Of a stretch of DNA of 29,078 nucleotides, positions 7,366 to 15,232 are shown one piece after another (the stretch's first letter is position 1; each line of letters starts with the position of its first letter). The notes under the pieces are model-generated. The model did no database searches and had not been told where the DNA came from. It saw nothing but the letters and a program-made list of their open reading frames with translations. The DNA is from an uncultured Blautia sp. Its GTDB lineage: Bacteria; Bacillota; Clostridia; Lachnospirales; Lachnospiraceae. The translations under genes were made by a program, and so were the position numbers. The stretch lies in assembly GCA_934358405.1 (NCBI GenBank), contig CAKRKL010000012.1, forward strand, positions 1-29,078. The letters run 5' to 3'.

Positions 7366-8703
7366 ATGCTTATTATTGGTAATGGAAGAATGATCACACG
7401 GGACGCATCCAATGCATTCATAGAGAACGGTGCAGTTGCAATGGATGGTAACACCATAGTTATGGTGGGGACTACAGATGAAGTGAAGAGAGCATATCCG
7501 GACGGAGAATTTGTGGATGCCAGAGGCGGAGTAATCATGCCTGCATTTATCAATACTCATGAGCATATCTACAGCTCTTTTGCCAGAGGCTTAAGTATTA
7601 AGGGATACAATCCCAAGGGCTTCCTTGATATTCTGGATGGACAGTGGTGGACCATCGACCGCCATCTGACTCTGGAGCAGACCAGACTTTCTGCAATGGC
7701 TACCTATATTGACAGCATTAAGAACGGTGTTACTACTGTATTTGACCATCATGCAAGCTTTGGACATATTACAGGTTCCCTTAGCGCCATTGAATCCGCT
7801 GCTAAGGAGCTGGGTGTAAGAACCTGTCTTTGCTATGAGATTTCCGACCGTGACGGCATGGACAAGTCCAGAGAGTCCGTAATGGAGAATGTGAATTTTA
7901 TCAAACATGCACTGGCTGATGACAGCGATATGCTGGCAGCTATGATGGGTATGCATGCATCCTTCACAATTTCCGATAAGACCATGGAGCTGTGCAATGA
8001 GCTGAAGCCAGAGGGCGTAGGTTATCATATTCATGTAGCTGAGGGAATTTATGACCTTCATCAGTGCCTGAAGGAGCATAGCAAACGAATTGTAGACAGA
8101 CTTTATGACTGGAACATTCTTGGACCGAAGACTCTTTTGGGACACTGTATTTATATCAATGAGCATGAGATGGATCTGATCAAGGAGACAGATACCATGG
8201 TTGTCCACAATCCGGAATCCAATATGGGAAATGCCTGCGGATGCCCTCCTACTATGGAGCTGGTTCATAAGGGAATCGTGACCGGACTTGGAACAGATGG
8301 CTATACCCATGATATGCTGGAATCCTGGAAGGTTGCCAATATTCTTCATAAGCATCATCTGTGCGATCCTAATGCTGCATGGGGAGAAGTTCCGAAGATG
8401 CTCTTTGAGAACAATGCTGTTATTGCGAACCGTTACTTTAAGAAACCTCTTGGCGTATTAAGAGAGGGTGCAGCAGCTGATGTGATCGTAATGGATTACA
8501 ACCCGCTGACACCTATGAGAGCGGATAATGTGAACGGACATCTGCTGTTCGGTACTACAGGACATGATGTAGTAACCACTGTCTGCAACGGAAAGATTCT
8601 TATGAAGGACAGAGAAGTACTGGTATGTGACGTAGATAAGGTTATGGCTGACTGCAGACAGTCTGCCAAGGAACTGGCTGATGATATTAACGGAGGAAAA
8701 TAA
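7366..8703 (+). CDS. ssnA: Putative aminohydrolase SsnA (amidohydrolase superfamily)
   Basis: A 445-residue metal-dependent amidohydrolase of the SsnA family, which is found with selenium-linked molybdenum hydroxylases. Metal and catalytic residues are visible: the HxH of FINTHEHIYSS (about residue 63), HIHVAE (about 223), LLGHCIYI (about 258) and the Asp of GLGTDGYTHD (about 308). A role in deaminating or opening a purine-derived ring is inferred from context and recent work on anaerobic urate catabolism; the exact substrate is not given by the sequence. The ATG at 7366 has AAAGGAGGA 7 bases upstream; a longer in-frame start at 7321 lies inside the inverted repeat region. ygfK starts two bases after its stop. 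Confidence 0.94.
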   Translation: MLIIGNGRMITRDASNAFIENGAVAMDGNTIVMVGTTDEVKRAYPDGEFVDARGGVIMPAFINTHEHIYSSFARGLSIKGYNPKGFLDILDGQWWTIDRHLTLEQTRLSAMATYIDSIKNGVTTVFDHHASFGHITGSLSAIESAAKELGVRTCLCYEISDRDGMDKSRESVMENVNFIKHALADDSDMLAAMMGMHASFTISDKTMELCNELKPEGVGYHIHVAEGIYDLHQCLKEHSKRIVDRLYDWNILGPKTLLGHCIYINEHEMDLIKETDTMVVHNPESNMGNACGCPPTMELVHKGIVTGLGTDGYTHDMLESWKVANILHKHHLCDPNAAWGEVPKMLFENNAVIANRYFKKPLGVLREGAAADVIVMDYNPLTPMRADNVNGHLLFGTTGHDVVTTVCNGKILMKDREVLVCDVDKVMADCRQSAKELADDINGGK

Positions 8704-8705
8704 AT

Positions 8706-11699
8706 ATGAGCGATATTATGACATGTATGCCTTTCGGGCAGCTGATGGAATGGGTCCTTCAGGAAAAAAGCGGGAAAGATACAGTATTTGGGGTACATCG
8801 CCCATATACAGTAAATGCAGATCATAATCTGACGATCTTTGAGAGAACTCTGGAGACACCTGTGGGACCGGCAGCAGGTCCACATACACAGCTTGCCCAG
8901 AATATTATTGCTTCCTATTATGCAGGAGCACGTTTCTTTGAGCTGAAGACCGTTCAGAAAATGGATGGTGCAGAGCTTTCCGCATGTGTAAATAAACCAT
9001 GTATTCTTGCTGATGACGAAGGCTATAACTGCGAATGGTCTACAGAGCTTACCGTTCCGGATGCAATGAGCGAATATATCAAGGCATGGTTTATCCTTCA
9101 TGTTATGGCGAAGGAATTTGATCTTGGAGCACAGGATGGCTTCCAGTTTAATATTTCCGTAGGCTATGATCTGGAGGGAATCAAAGGCGACAAGGTGAAC
9201 ACCTTTATTGATGGAATGATGGAAGCCAAGGATACTGCTGTTTTCCAGGAATGTAAGAAATGGCTTCTGGACAATGCAGACAGATTCCACAATTTCACCA
9301 GAGAAGACATTGAAGCGATTCCATCTGATGTCTGTAATTCTGCAACGATTTCCACTTTACATGGATGTCCTCCACAGGAAATCGAGAGCATTGCAAACTA
9401 TCTTCTTACCGAGAAGCATCTGAATACCTTTGTAAAATGCAATCCTACCCTTCTGGGCTATGATTTTGCAAGAAAGACTATGGATGAAATGGGATATGAC
9501 TATATGGTATTTGGTGATTTCCATTTCAGAGATGACCTGCAGTATGAGGACGCAGTTCCTATGCTTACCCGTCTGATGAAATTATCAGAGGAGCTGGGGC
9601 TGGAATTCGGTGTGAAGATTACCAATACCTTCCCTGTTGACGTTACAAGAAATGAGCTTCCAAGCGAAGAAATGTATATGTCAGGCAAATCCTTATTCCC
9701 TCTGTCCATTTCTCTTGCAGCCAAGCTTTCTGAAGAATTTGCAGGAAAGCTGAGAATTTCCTATTCCGGTGGTGCTGATTATTACAACATCGATCGGATC
9801 GTAGGCTGCGGAATCTGGCCGGTAACCATGGCAACTACCTTGCTGAAGGCCGGTGGTTATCAGAGATTTTCTCAGGTTGCAGCTAAGACGGATGGAATTG
9901 CTCCGAAGAAATGGGATGGAATTGATGTGGATGCACTGAAAAAGCTGGCAGCAGATGCCATCACAGATGCACATCATGTAAAGAATATCAAACCGATTCC
10001 GAACAGAAAGAGCACAAAAGAGGTTCCGCTTCTGGACTGCTTCTATGCACCATGTGCAGAGGGATGCCCTATTCATCAGGATATTCCGCAGTATGTGGCT
10101 CTTACAGGTGAGGGCAAATACAAAGAAGCTCTGGAAGTGATCCTTGAGAAAAATGCACTGCCATTTATTACAGGAACCTTATGTGCACATAACTGTATGA
10201 ATAAATGTACCCGTAATTTCTATGAGGAATCTGTAAATATCCGCGGAACCAAGCTGATCGCAGCACAGAAGGGCTATGAGGAACTGATCGGTCAGATTAA
10301 AGCCGGAGAACCAAACGGCAAGAAGGTTGCTGTTGTAGGAGGCGGTCCTGCAGGTATTGCTGCAGCTTATTTCCTTGCAAGAGAGGGCGCAGCTGTAACT
10401 GTCTTTGAAAAAGAGGAAAAAGCAGGCGGTGTGATCCGCTACGTGATTCCGGGCTTCCGTATTGGAGCTGATGCCATTGATAAGGATATTTCCTTTATCG
10501 AAAAGATGGGAGTAGAAATCCGCACCAATACAGAAATCACATCTGTAGCAGAGCTGAAAGCACAGGGCTATGATGCAGTGATTCTTGCAATCGGAGCCGG
10601 CAAGCCAGGTACCTTGAAGCTTGAGAAGGGTGAAACTGTAAACGCACTGAAATTCCTTCGTGATTTCAAGGCAAATGATGGCAGCCTGGATATCGGAAAA
10701 AATGTGGTAGTGATCGGCGGCGGTAATACAGCCATGGATACTGCAAGAGCAGCAAAGCGCACAAAAGGCGTAGAGCATGTATATCTTGTATACAGAAGAA
10801 CCAAACGCTACATGCCTGCAGCAGAGGATGAGCTTCTGGAGGTTCTGGAAGAGGGCGTTGAGTTTAAAGAGCTTCTTTCTCCGGTAAGTCTTGAGAATGG
10901 AAGACTGATCTGCAGAAAAATGGAGCTTGGACAGATGGATGCATCCGGACGTGCCGGTGTTACTGAGACAGCAGACGTAGAAGAGGTTCCTGCTGACACT
11001 GTAATCGTGGCAGTTGGTGAGAAGCTGGATACAGACTTCTATACTGCAAACCAGATCGCAGTGGACGAAAGAGGAAGAGCAAAGGTCAACGACAAGACTC
11101 TTGAAACCAGTGTAAGCGGCGTTTATGTTGCCGGAGACGGAGCAAAAGGTGCTGCTACGATTGTAGAGGGAATCCGTGACGCACAGCTTGCAGTCAAGGA
11201 TATCCTTGGCAAAGAGATCACAAGGGATGCAGCTGTAACAGGCGAGGAAGCAGACTGCTATGCAAAGAAGGGAATCTTAAAGCACAGCAAAGAGGTGAAG
11301 ACAGAGGAAGAAAGATGTCTTACCTGTAATAAGGTCTGCGAGAACTGTGTGGATGTCTGCCCGAACCGTGCCAATATTTCCGTAAAGGTTCCGGGAATGG
11401 CAATGAATCAGGTGATCCACGTAGATTACATGTGTAATGAGTGCGGTAACTGTAAGAGCTTCTGTCCATATGCAAGTGCACCATACAAAGACAAATTCAC
11501 TCTGTTTGCAAATGAAAAGGATATGGCAGACAGCACAAATGACGGATTTGTTGTGCTTGATAAAGAAGCAAAGACCTGCAAGGTAAGATTTGTAGGCCAG
11601 ATTACAGATTGCAAGGCAGATGATCCTGCTGATAAGCTGTATGATGGTCTGAAGAAGCTGATCTGTGCAGTGATCGATGATTATGGATATATGATCTGA
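8706..11699 (+). CDS. ygfK: YgfK: flavin/iron-sulfur oxidoreductase (annotated as putative selenate reductase subunit)
   Basis: A 997-residue multidomain redox protein. The N-terminal third resembles a dihydroorotate dehydrogenase-type barrel (TPVGPAAGPHTQLAQN, FVKCNPTLLGY). Cys clusters near residues 443-457 (CFYAPCAEGCPIHQD) and 490-500 (LCAHNCMNKC) match the glutamate synthase small-subunit iron-sulfur domain. Two dinucleotide sites follow: GGGPAGIAAAYF near 545 and VVIGGGNTAMDTA near 667, with AGDGAKG near 810. Two ferredoxin-like Cys sets lie at the C-terminus, CLTCNKVCENCVDVCPN (about 870) and CNECGNCKSFCPY (about 909). It probably passes electrons between NAD(P)H, flavin and the molybdenum hydroxylases. 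The selenate reductase name is historical. It is coupled to ssnA and is the expected companion in this gene set. Confidence 0.94.
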   Translation: MSDIMTCMPFGQLMEWVLQEKSGKDTVFGVHRPYTVNADHNLTIFERTLETPVGPAAGPHTQLAQNIIASYYAGARFFELKTVQKMDGAELSACVNKPCILADDEGYNCEWSTELTVPDAMSEYIKAWFILHVMAKEFDLGAQDGFQFNISVGYDLEGIKGDKVNTFIDGMMEAKDTAVFQECKKWLLDNADRFHNFTREDIEAIPSDVCNSATISTLHGCPPQEIESIANYLLTEKHLNTFVKCNPTLLGYDFARKTMDEMGYDYMVFGDFHFRDDLQYEDAVPMLTRLMKLSEELGLEFGVKITNTFPVDVTRNELPSEEMYMSGKSLFPLSISLAAKLSEEFAGKLRISYSGGADYYNIDRIVGCGIWPVTMATTLLKAGGYQRFSQVAAKTDGIAPKKWDGIDVDALKKLAADAITDAHHVKNIKPIPNRKSTKEVPLLDCFYAPCAEGCPIHQDIPQYVALTGEGKYKEALEVILEKNALPFITGTLCAHNCMNKCTRNFYEESVNIRGTKLIAAQKGYEELIGQIKAGEPNGKKVAVVGGGPAGIAAAYFLAREGAAVTVFEKEEKAGGVIRYVIPGFRIGADAIDKDISFIEKMGVEIRTNTEITSVAELKAQGYDAVILAIGAGKPGTLKLEKGETVNALKFLRDFKANDGSLDIGKNVVVIGGGNTAMDTARAAKRTKGVEHVYLVYRRTKRYMPAAEDELLEVLEEGVEFKELLSPVSLENGRLICRKMELGQMDASGRAGVTETADVEEVPADTVIVAVGEKLDTDFYTANQIAVDERGRAKVNDKTLETSVSGVYVAGDGAKGAATIVEGIRDAQLAVKDILGKEITRDAAVTGEEADCYAKKGILKHSKEVKTEEERCLTCNKVCENCVDVCPNRANISVKVPGMAMNQVIHVDYMCNECGNCKSFCPYASAPYKDKFTLFANEKDMADSTNDGFVVLDKEAKTCKVRFVGQITDCKADDPADKLYDGLKKLICAVIDDYGYMI

Positions 11700-11709
11700 T
11701 CTGTGATTT

Positions 11710-11741
11710 AACCGAATCAAGCTGCGAAGCAGCATTCGGTT
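11710..11741. repeat. Hairpin downstream of ygfK
   Basis: AACCGAAT (11710-11717) pairs with ATTCGGTT (11734-11741), and inside it GCTGC pairs with GCAGC around a GAA loop. No T-run follows, so it is not a typical terminator. It sits directly upstream of a dispersed repeat copy and may belong to the same intergenic element. Confidence 0.6.
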
Positions 11742-11755
11742 ATGAGCAGGCAGCG

Positions 11756-11778
11756 AAGCGGATTGCGAATATCCGCTT
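11756..11778. repeat. Dispersed intergenic repeat, copy 1 (self-complementary)
   Basis: This 23-base stretch, with core GATTGCGAATATCCGCTT, matches 21190-21212 at 22 of 23 positions. Both copies are intergenic. Here AGCGGAT and ATCCGCT also form a 7-bp hairpin. Two copies in about 9.4 kb of non-coding sequence suggest a REP-like palindromic element family. Confidence 0.65.
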
Positions 11779-11792
11779 GAATAACAAGGCAA

Positions 11793-11829
11793 ATACTGTC
11801 CACAGCTTTATCCGGGCTGTGGACAGTAT
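11793..11829. repeat. Perfect 14-bp inverted repeat between ygfK and xdhD
   Basis: ATACTGTCCACAGC (11793-11806) is perfectly complementary to GCTGTGGACAGTAT (11816-11829) across a 9-base loop. No T-run follows on either strand, arguing against a simple terminator. A TATAAT lies four bases downstream (11833-11838) but has no convincing -35 at normal spacing. It could be an operator, an mRNA stability hairpin between two operon genes, or part of a mobile repeat. Confidence 0.7.
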
Positions 11830-11908
11830 CTATATAATGTAAAAGCTTCCGGAAAAATGGCAAAGCGTATGCCTGACCGGGAGAACCCGTAAGAAAGGAG
11901 AGTCCAAT

Positions 11909-14488
11909 ATGGCAGTATTTACAGTCAATGGACAGACCGTAGAGTCCGGGAAAAACCAGAAACTGCTTCGCTTTCTGCGTGATGAACTGCATCTGACCTC
12001 TGTAAAGGACGGCTGCAGTGAGGGCGCCTGCGGAGCCTGCACCGTGATCATTGATGGCAGGACCTGCAAAGCCTGTGTGCCGGACACGGATTCCCTGGAA
12101 GGGAAAAACGTGATCACAGTAGAAGGCCTGACCGATTGGGAAGAAAAAGTATATACCTATGCGTATGGCAAAGCCGGAGCTGTACAGTGCGGTTTTTGCA
12201 TTCCGGGTATGATTATGTGTACAAAAGCTCTTCTGGATGTAAATAAAGAACCAACTGATGAGGAAATCAAGTATGCCCTGCGTAACAATTACTGCCGCTG
12301 TACAGGGTATGTAAAAATAATAGATGCAGTGCGGATCGCCGCAGGAATTATGAGGGAGGGCGTAATTCCACAGGAGAATGAAAACTGGGAGCTTGGATCC
12401 CGTGTGGCAAGAATTGATGTGGGGGAAAAGGTTCTTGGCACCGGAAAATATCCTGATGATTTCTATCCGGAAGGCATGCTTTACGGAGTGGCTCTCCGAA
12501 GCAAATATCCGCGGGCACGTGTTCTTTCTATTGACACAACAAAAGCAGAACAGCTTCCGGGGGTGGAGGCTGTTGTTACAGCTAAGGATATTCCGGGTGA
12601 GAATAAGATCGGCCATTTGAAGCACGATCAGTATACCCTGATTCCGGTTGGCGGCCTGACCCATTATCTGGGGGACGCCATTGCACTTGTTGCAGCAAAA
12701 GACAGAGAAACTGCAGAGAAGGCGAAGAAGCTGATCAAGGTAGAATATGAGGTGCTGCCTCACATCCATACCATTGAGGAAGCTGCTGCACCGGATGCAC
12801 CAAGGGTATTTGACGAGGAAGAGAATAATATCTGTGCATATAAGCACATTAGCCGCGGCAATGCCACAGAAGCTATTGAAGGCTCTAAATATGTGATTTC
12901 CCAGCATTTTGAAACACCATGGACCGAGCATGCATTTCTGGAGCCGGAGTGTGCAGTGTCATTTTACGATGAGGACGGAGATATTTTCATATATTCCACA
13001 GACCAGTCTGCACATCAGACGCTGCATGAATGCAGTCTGCTTCTTGGAACAGATAAGGTGAAGGTACAGAATGCCCTGGTAGGCGGCGGTTTTGGGGGTA
13101 AAGAGGATATGACCGTGCAGCACCTTGCAGCGCTTCTTACTTATGTGACTAAGAAGCCTGTTAAAATGAAGCTTTCAAGGGCAGAATCTTTGCTGGTTCA
13201 TCCAAAACGCCATCCGTTTTATATGGACATGACAATGGGCTGTGACGAGAACGGAAATATTATGGGTGTAAAGGCAAAGGTTAAGTCTGATACCGGCGCA
13301 TTTGCATCTCTTGGAGGTCCGGTCCTGGAACGTGCCTGCACCCATGCAGCTGGTCCCTACCATTACCAGAATTTTGAGATTGAAGGAACGGCTTACTATA
13401 CCAATAATCCGCCTGCAGGAGCTTTTCGTGGCTTTGGAGTTACGCAGACCTGCTTTGCCACAGAGACGCTGCTGAACATGATGGCAGATAAAGTGGGAAT
13501 TACGCCATGGGAGATCCGCTATCGAAATGCCATCCGTCCGGGAGAGGTTCTCCCTAATGGACAGATTGTAGATGATTCCACCGGTCTTGTGGAAACCCTG
13601 GAGGCAGTGAAAGAGAAATATGACGCAGCATTAGAGGCCGGTAAAGCGGTGGGCCTTGGTTGTGCCATGAAAAACGCCGGAGTCGGTGTAGGAATTCCGG
13701 ATACCGGCCGTGTGAAGCTGATCTACGAAGAAGACAGGAAGCTTCATATTTATACCGGTGCATCCTGTATCGGACAGGGACTTGGCACTGTGCTGACGCA
13801 GATGATCGTTACCAACACAGATATCAAAAGAGAGGATATTGTTTATGAGCGGAGCAATACCTGGATTTCACCTGATTCCGGAACGACCTCCGGCTCCAGA
13901 CAGACTCTGGTAACCGGAGAAGCATGCAGAAGAGCCTGTGAGAAGCTGATGGAAGATAAACGCGCCGGAAAGACAGCAGAGGAAATGATCGGCAAGGTTT
14001 ATTATGCAGAATATCTTGCAAAAACAGATCCTCTTGGAGCTAATGTGCCAAATCCGGTATCTCATGTGGCATATGGCTATGCTACCCAGGTTTGTATCCT
14101 GGATTCCAAAACAGGCAAAGTGGAGGAAATCGTTGCAGCTCATGATGTTGGCAAAGCAGTGAATCCTTTATCCTGTGAAGGCCAGATTGAAGGCGGCGTA
14201 GTAATGTCCATGGGATTTGCTTTAAGGGAAAAGTATCCGATTGATGAAAATTGTAAGCCAATTGAGAAATACGGTTCTCTTGGTTTATTCCGTTCCCACG
14301 AAATTCCAAAGATCGATGCCATTGTAGTCGATAAGCCGGGACTTAAGGTTGCCTGCGGTGCAATTGGTATCGGTGAGATCACATCAATTCCGACAGCACC
14401 TGCAATTGCAGATGCATATTTCCGAAGAGATGGTGTAAGGCGGTACAGCCTTCCTCTTAGCGGGACACCATATGAAAGGAAGGGATGA
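11909..14488 (+). CDS. xdhD: Single-chain selenium-linked xanthine dehydrogenase/purine hydroxylase (2Fe-2S plus molybdopterin domains, no FAD)
   Basis: 859 residues fuse a [2Fe-2S] domain to a molybdenum-binding subunit. The plant-type cluster CSEGACGAC is near residue 36, and the second cluster uses CGFC (about 93) and CRC (about 129). After a linker, the molybdenum part shows VGGGFGGKED (about 392), AFRGFGVTQ (about 504) with the substrate-orienting Arg, and GIGEITSIPTAPAI (about 819) with the catalytic Glu. There is no FAD domain, so it must pass electrons to a partner, plausibly YgfK or the following ferredoxin. It fits the family described as selenium-dependent xanthine dehydrogenase; the selenium is a labile cofactor ligand, not selenocysteine. 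AAGGAG precedes the ATG. The true substrate (xanthine, hypoxanthine, urate) is not determinable here. Confidence 0.92.
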   Translation: MAVFTVNGQTVESGKNQKLLRFLRDELHLTSVKDGCSEGACGACTVIIDGRTCKACVPDTDSLEGKNVITVEGLTDWEEKVYTYAYGKAGAVQCGFCIPGMIMCTKALLDVNKEPTDEEIKYALRNNYCRCTGYVKIIDAVRIAAGIMREGVIPQENENWELGSRVARIDVGEKVLGTGKYPDDFYPEGMLYGVALRSKYPRARVLSIDTTKAEQLPGVEAVVTAKDIPGENKIGHLKHDQYTLIPVGGLTHYLGDAIALVAAKDRETAEKAKKLIKVEYEVLPHIHTIEEAAAPDAPRVFDEEENNICAYKHISRGNATEAIEGSKYVISQHFETPWTEHAFLEPECAVSFYDEDGDIFIYSTDQSAHQTLHECSLLLGTDKVKVQNALVGGGFGGKEDMTVQHLAALLTYVTKKPVKMKLSRAESLLVHPKRHPFYMDMTMGCDENGNIMGVKAKVKSDTGAFASLGGPVLERACTHAAGPYHYQNFEIEGTAYYTNNPPAGAFRGFGVTQTCFATETLLNMMADKVGITPWEIRYRNAIRPGEVLPNGQIVDDSTGLVETLEAVKEKYDAALEAGKAVGLGCAMKNAGVGVGIPDTGRVKLIYEEDRKLHIYTGASCIGQGLGTVLTQMIVTNTDIKREDIVYERSNTWISPDSGTTSGSRQTLVTGEACRRACEKLMEDKRAGKTAEEMIGKVYYAEYLAKTDPLGANVPNPVSHVAYGYATQVCILDSKTGKVEEIVAAHDVGKAVNPLSCEGQIEGGVVMSMGFALREKYPIDENCKPIEKYGSLGLFRSHEIPKIDAIVVDKPGLKVACGAIGIGEITSIPTAPAIADAYFRRDGVRRYSLPLSGTPYERKG

Positions 14489-14489
14489 T

Positions 14490-14972
14490 ATGGCTGTAAA
14501 AAAGAAATTCCCATATAAAGCAGCTTTTGTGGCATGTAATGGAGGGTGCAGAGCCACATCAGGCGAGCAAGGCTGTAAGGACGGATGCATCGGCTGCAAA
14601 GCCTGTGTAAGCAAGTGCAGGCTTGGCGCCATTTCTCTTAATGAATATGGCGTGGCAGAAGTAGATGAAGAGAAATGTATTGGCTGTGGAGCGTGTGTAA
14701 AGGTATGTCCCCAGAAGGTAATTCATATTCATGAATGTGCCAACTGGATGGTTGTGAAATGCTCTAATAAAAGTAAGGGCCAGGAGGCAAAAAAACAGTG
14801 TCAGGTCAGCTGTATCGGCTGCGGCATCTGCCAGAAGACATGTACGGCAGAAGCCATTAAGGTTACAGACAATTGTGCTGTGATCAACGAGGACTTGTGC
14901 TTAAGCTGCGGTATGTGTGTAGTAAAATGCCCAAGACATGCTATCTATGACCTGAGAGGTATTATCAATTAA
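14490..14972 (+). CDS. Four-cluster ferredoxin resembling the RnfB C-terminal region
   Basis: A 160-residue iron-sulfur protein with four CxxCxxCxxxC motifs: CIGCKACVSKC, CIGCGACVKVC, CIGCGICQKTC and CLSCGMCVVKC. An additional N-terminal segment VACNGGCRA..GC adds more Cys. The arrangement, including the insert between the second and third motifs (VVKCSNKSKGQEAKKQC), resembles the soluble part of RnfB electron-transfer subunits, without a membrane anchor. The ATG at 14490 is preferred over 14472, which lies inside xdhD; GAAAGGAAGGG precedes it. It follows the xdhD stop by one base, so it is probably the electron acceptor or relay for that FAD-less hydroxylase. Confidence 0.88.
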   Translation: MAVKKKFPYKAAFVACNGGCRATSGEQGCKDGCIGCKACVSKCRLGAISLNEYGVAEVDEEKCIGCGACVKVCPQKVIHIHECANWMVVKCSNKSKGQEAKKQCQVSCIGCGICQKTCTAEAIKVTDNCAVINEDLCLSCGMCVVKCPRHAIYDLRGIIN

Positions 14973-15046
14973 TCAGACATTAAAAGAATAATATGAGAAA
15001 GTTTCAAAAATAACTGCACAAAAATCTTGCATTATGCATAAAAATA

Positions 15047-15076
15047 TTGCAAAACACCTGGGAAATGTGGTACAAT
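15047..15076 (+). promoter_or_regulatory. Extended -10 promoter for xdhABC
   Basis: TTGCAA (15047-15052) and TACAAT (15071-15076) are 18 bases apart, with a TGG extended -10 immediately before the -10 box. It lies in the 260-base gap between the ferredoxin and xdhA. Predicted transcription start is near 15083, giving a leader of about 150 bases that contains an intrinsic terminator. Confidence 0.6.
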
Positions 15077-15136
15077 TGCTTTATGCAGAAGATATATTTT
15101 AGACATTATTTTTGAGACACAAGGCAATGAACCCAT

Positions 15137-15197
15137 AGCCGACAGCCAGTTCAAAGAAGAACCGTGATATTGTTTTTTGAACGGCGTCGGCTTTTTT
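15137..15197 (+). terminator. Strong intrinsic terminator in the xdhA leader (candidate attenuator)
   Basis: AGCCGAC, GCC and GTTCAAA (15137-15155) pair with TTTGAAC, GGC and GTCGGCT (15176-15192), giving a 17-bp stem broken only by two bulged A's. Six T's follow (15192-15197). It lies about 60 bases after the predicted xdhA transcription start and 36 bases before the xdhA ATG. The remaining gap to the gene leaves no visible room for another promoter. It is therefore likely a conditional terminator, although it could also end read-through from the ferredoxin gene. Confidence 0.85.
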
Positions 15198-15232
15198 AAA
15201 CCAATTAAGTAAATGTAAAGAAGGTGAAGCAT

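Noticed and set aside
11820..11838. Promoter formed by TGGACA and TATAAT before xdhD
   Set aside because: The two boxes are only 7 bases apart, and no other -35 lies at 16-18 bases from the TATAAT.
11717..12931. Long minus-strand open frame (about 404 codons) opposite xdhD
   Set aside because: It overlaps the hairpin-rich gap and the conserved 2Fe-2S domain of xdhD on the other strand. Low-complexity shadow translation without motifs.
11909..14488. Selenocysteine in the selenium-linked dehydrogenase
   Set aside because: The frame is open without in-frame TGA at a catalytic site, and selenium in this family is a labile cofactor ligand, not a coded residue.
15083..15232. Known riboswitch class in the xdhA leader (purine, Moco, fluoride, PRPP, T-box)
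   Set aside because: None of the conserved sequences of these classes as I remember them is present. Kept only as an unassigned attenuator candidate.
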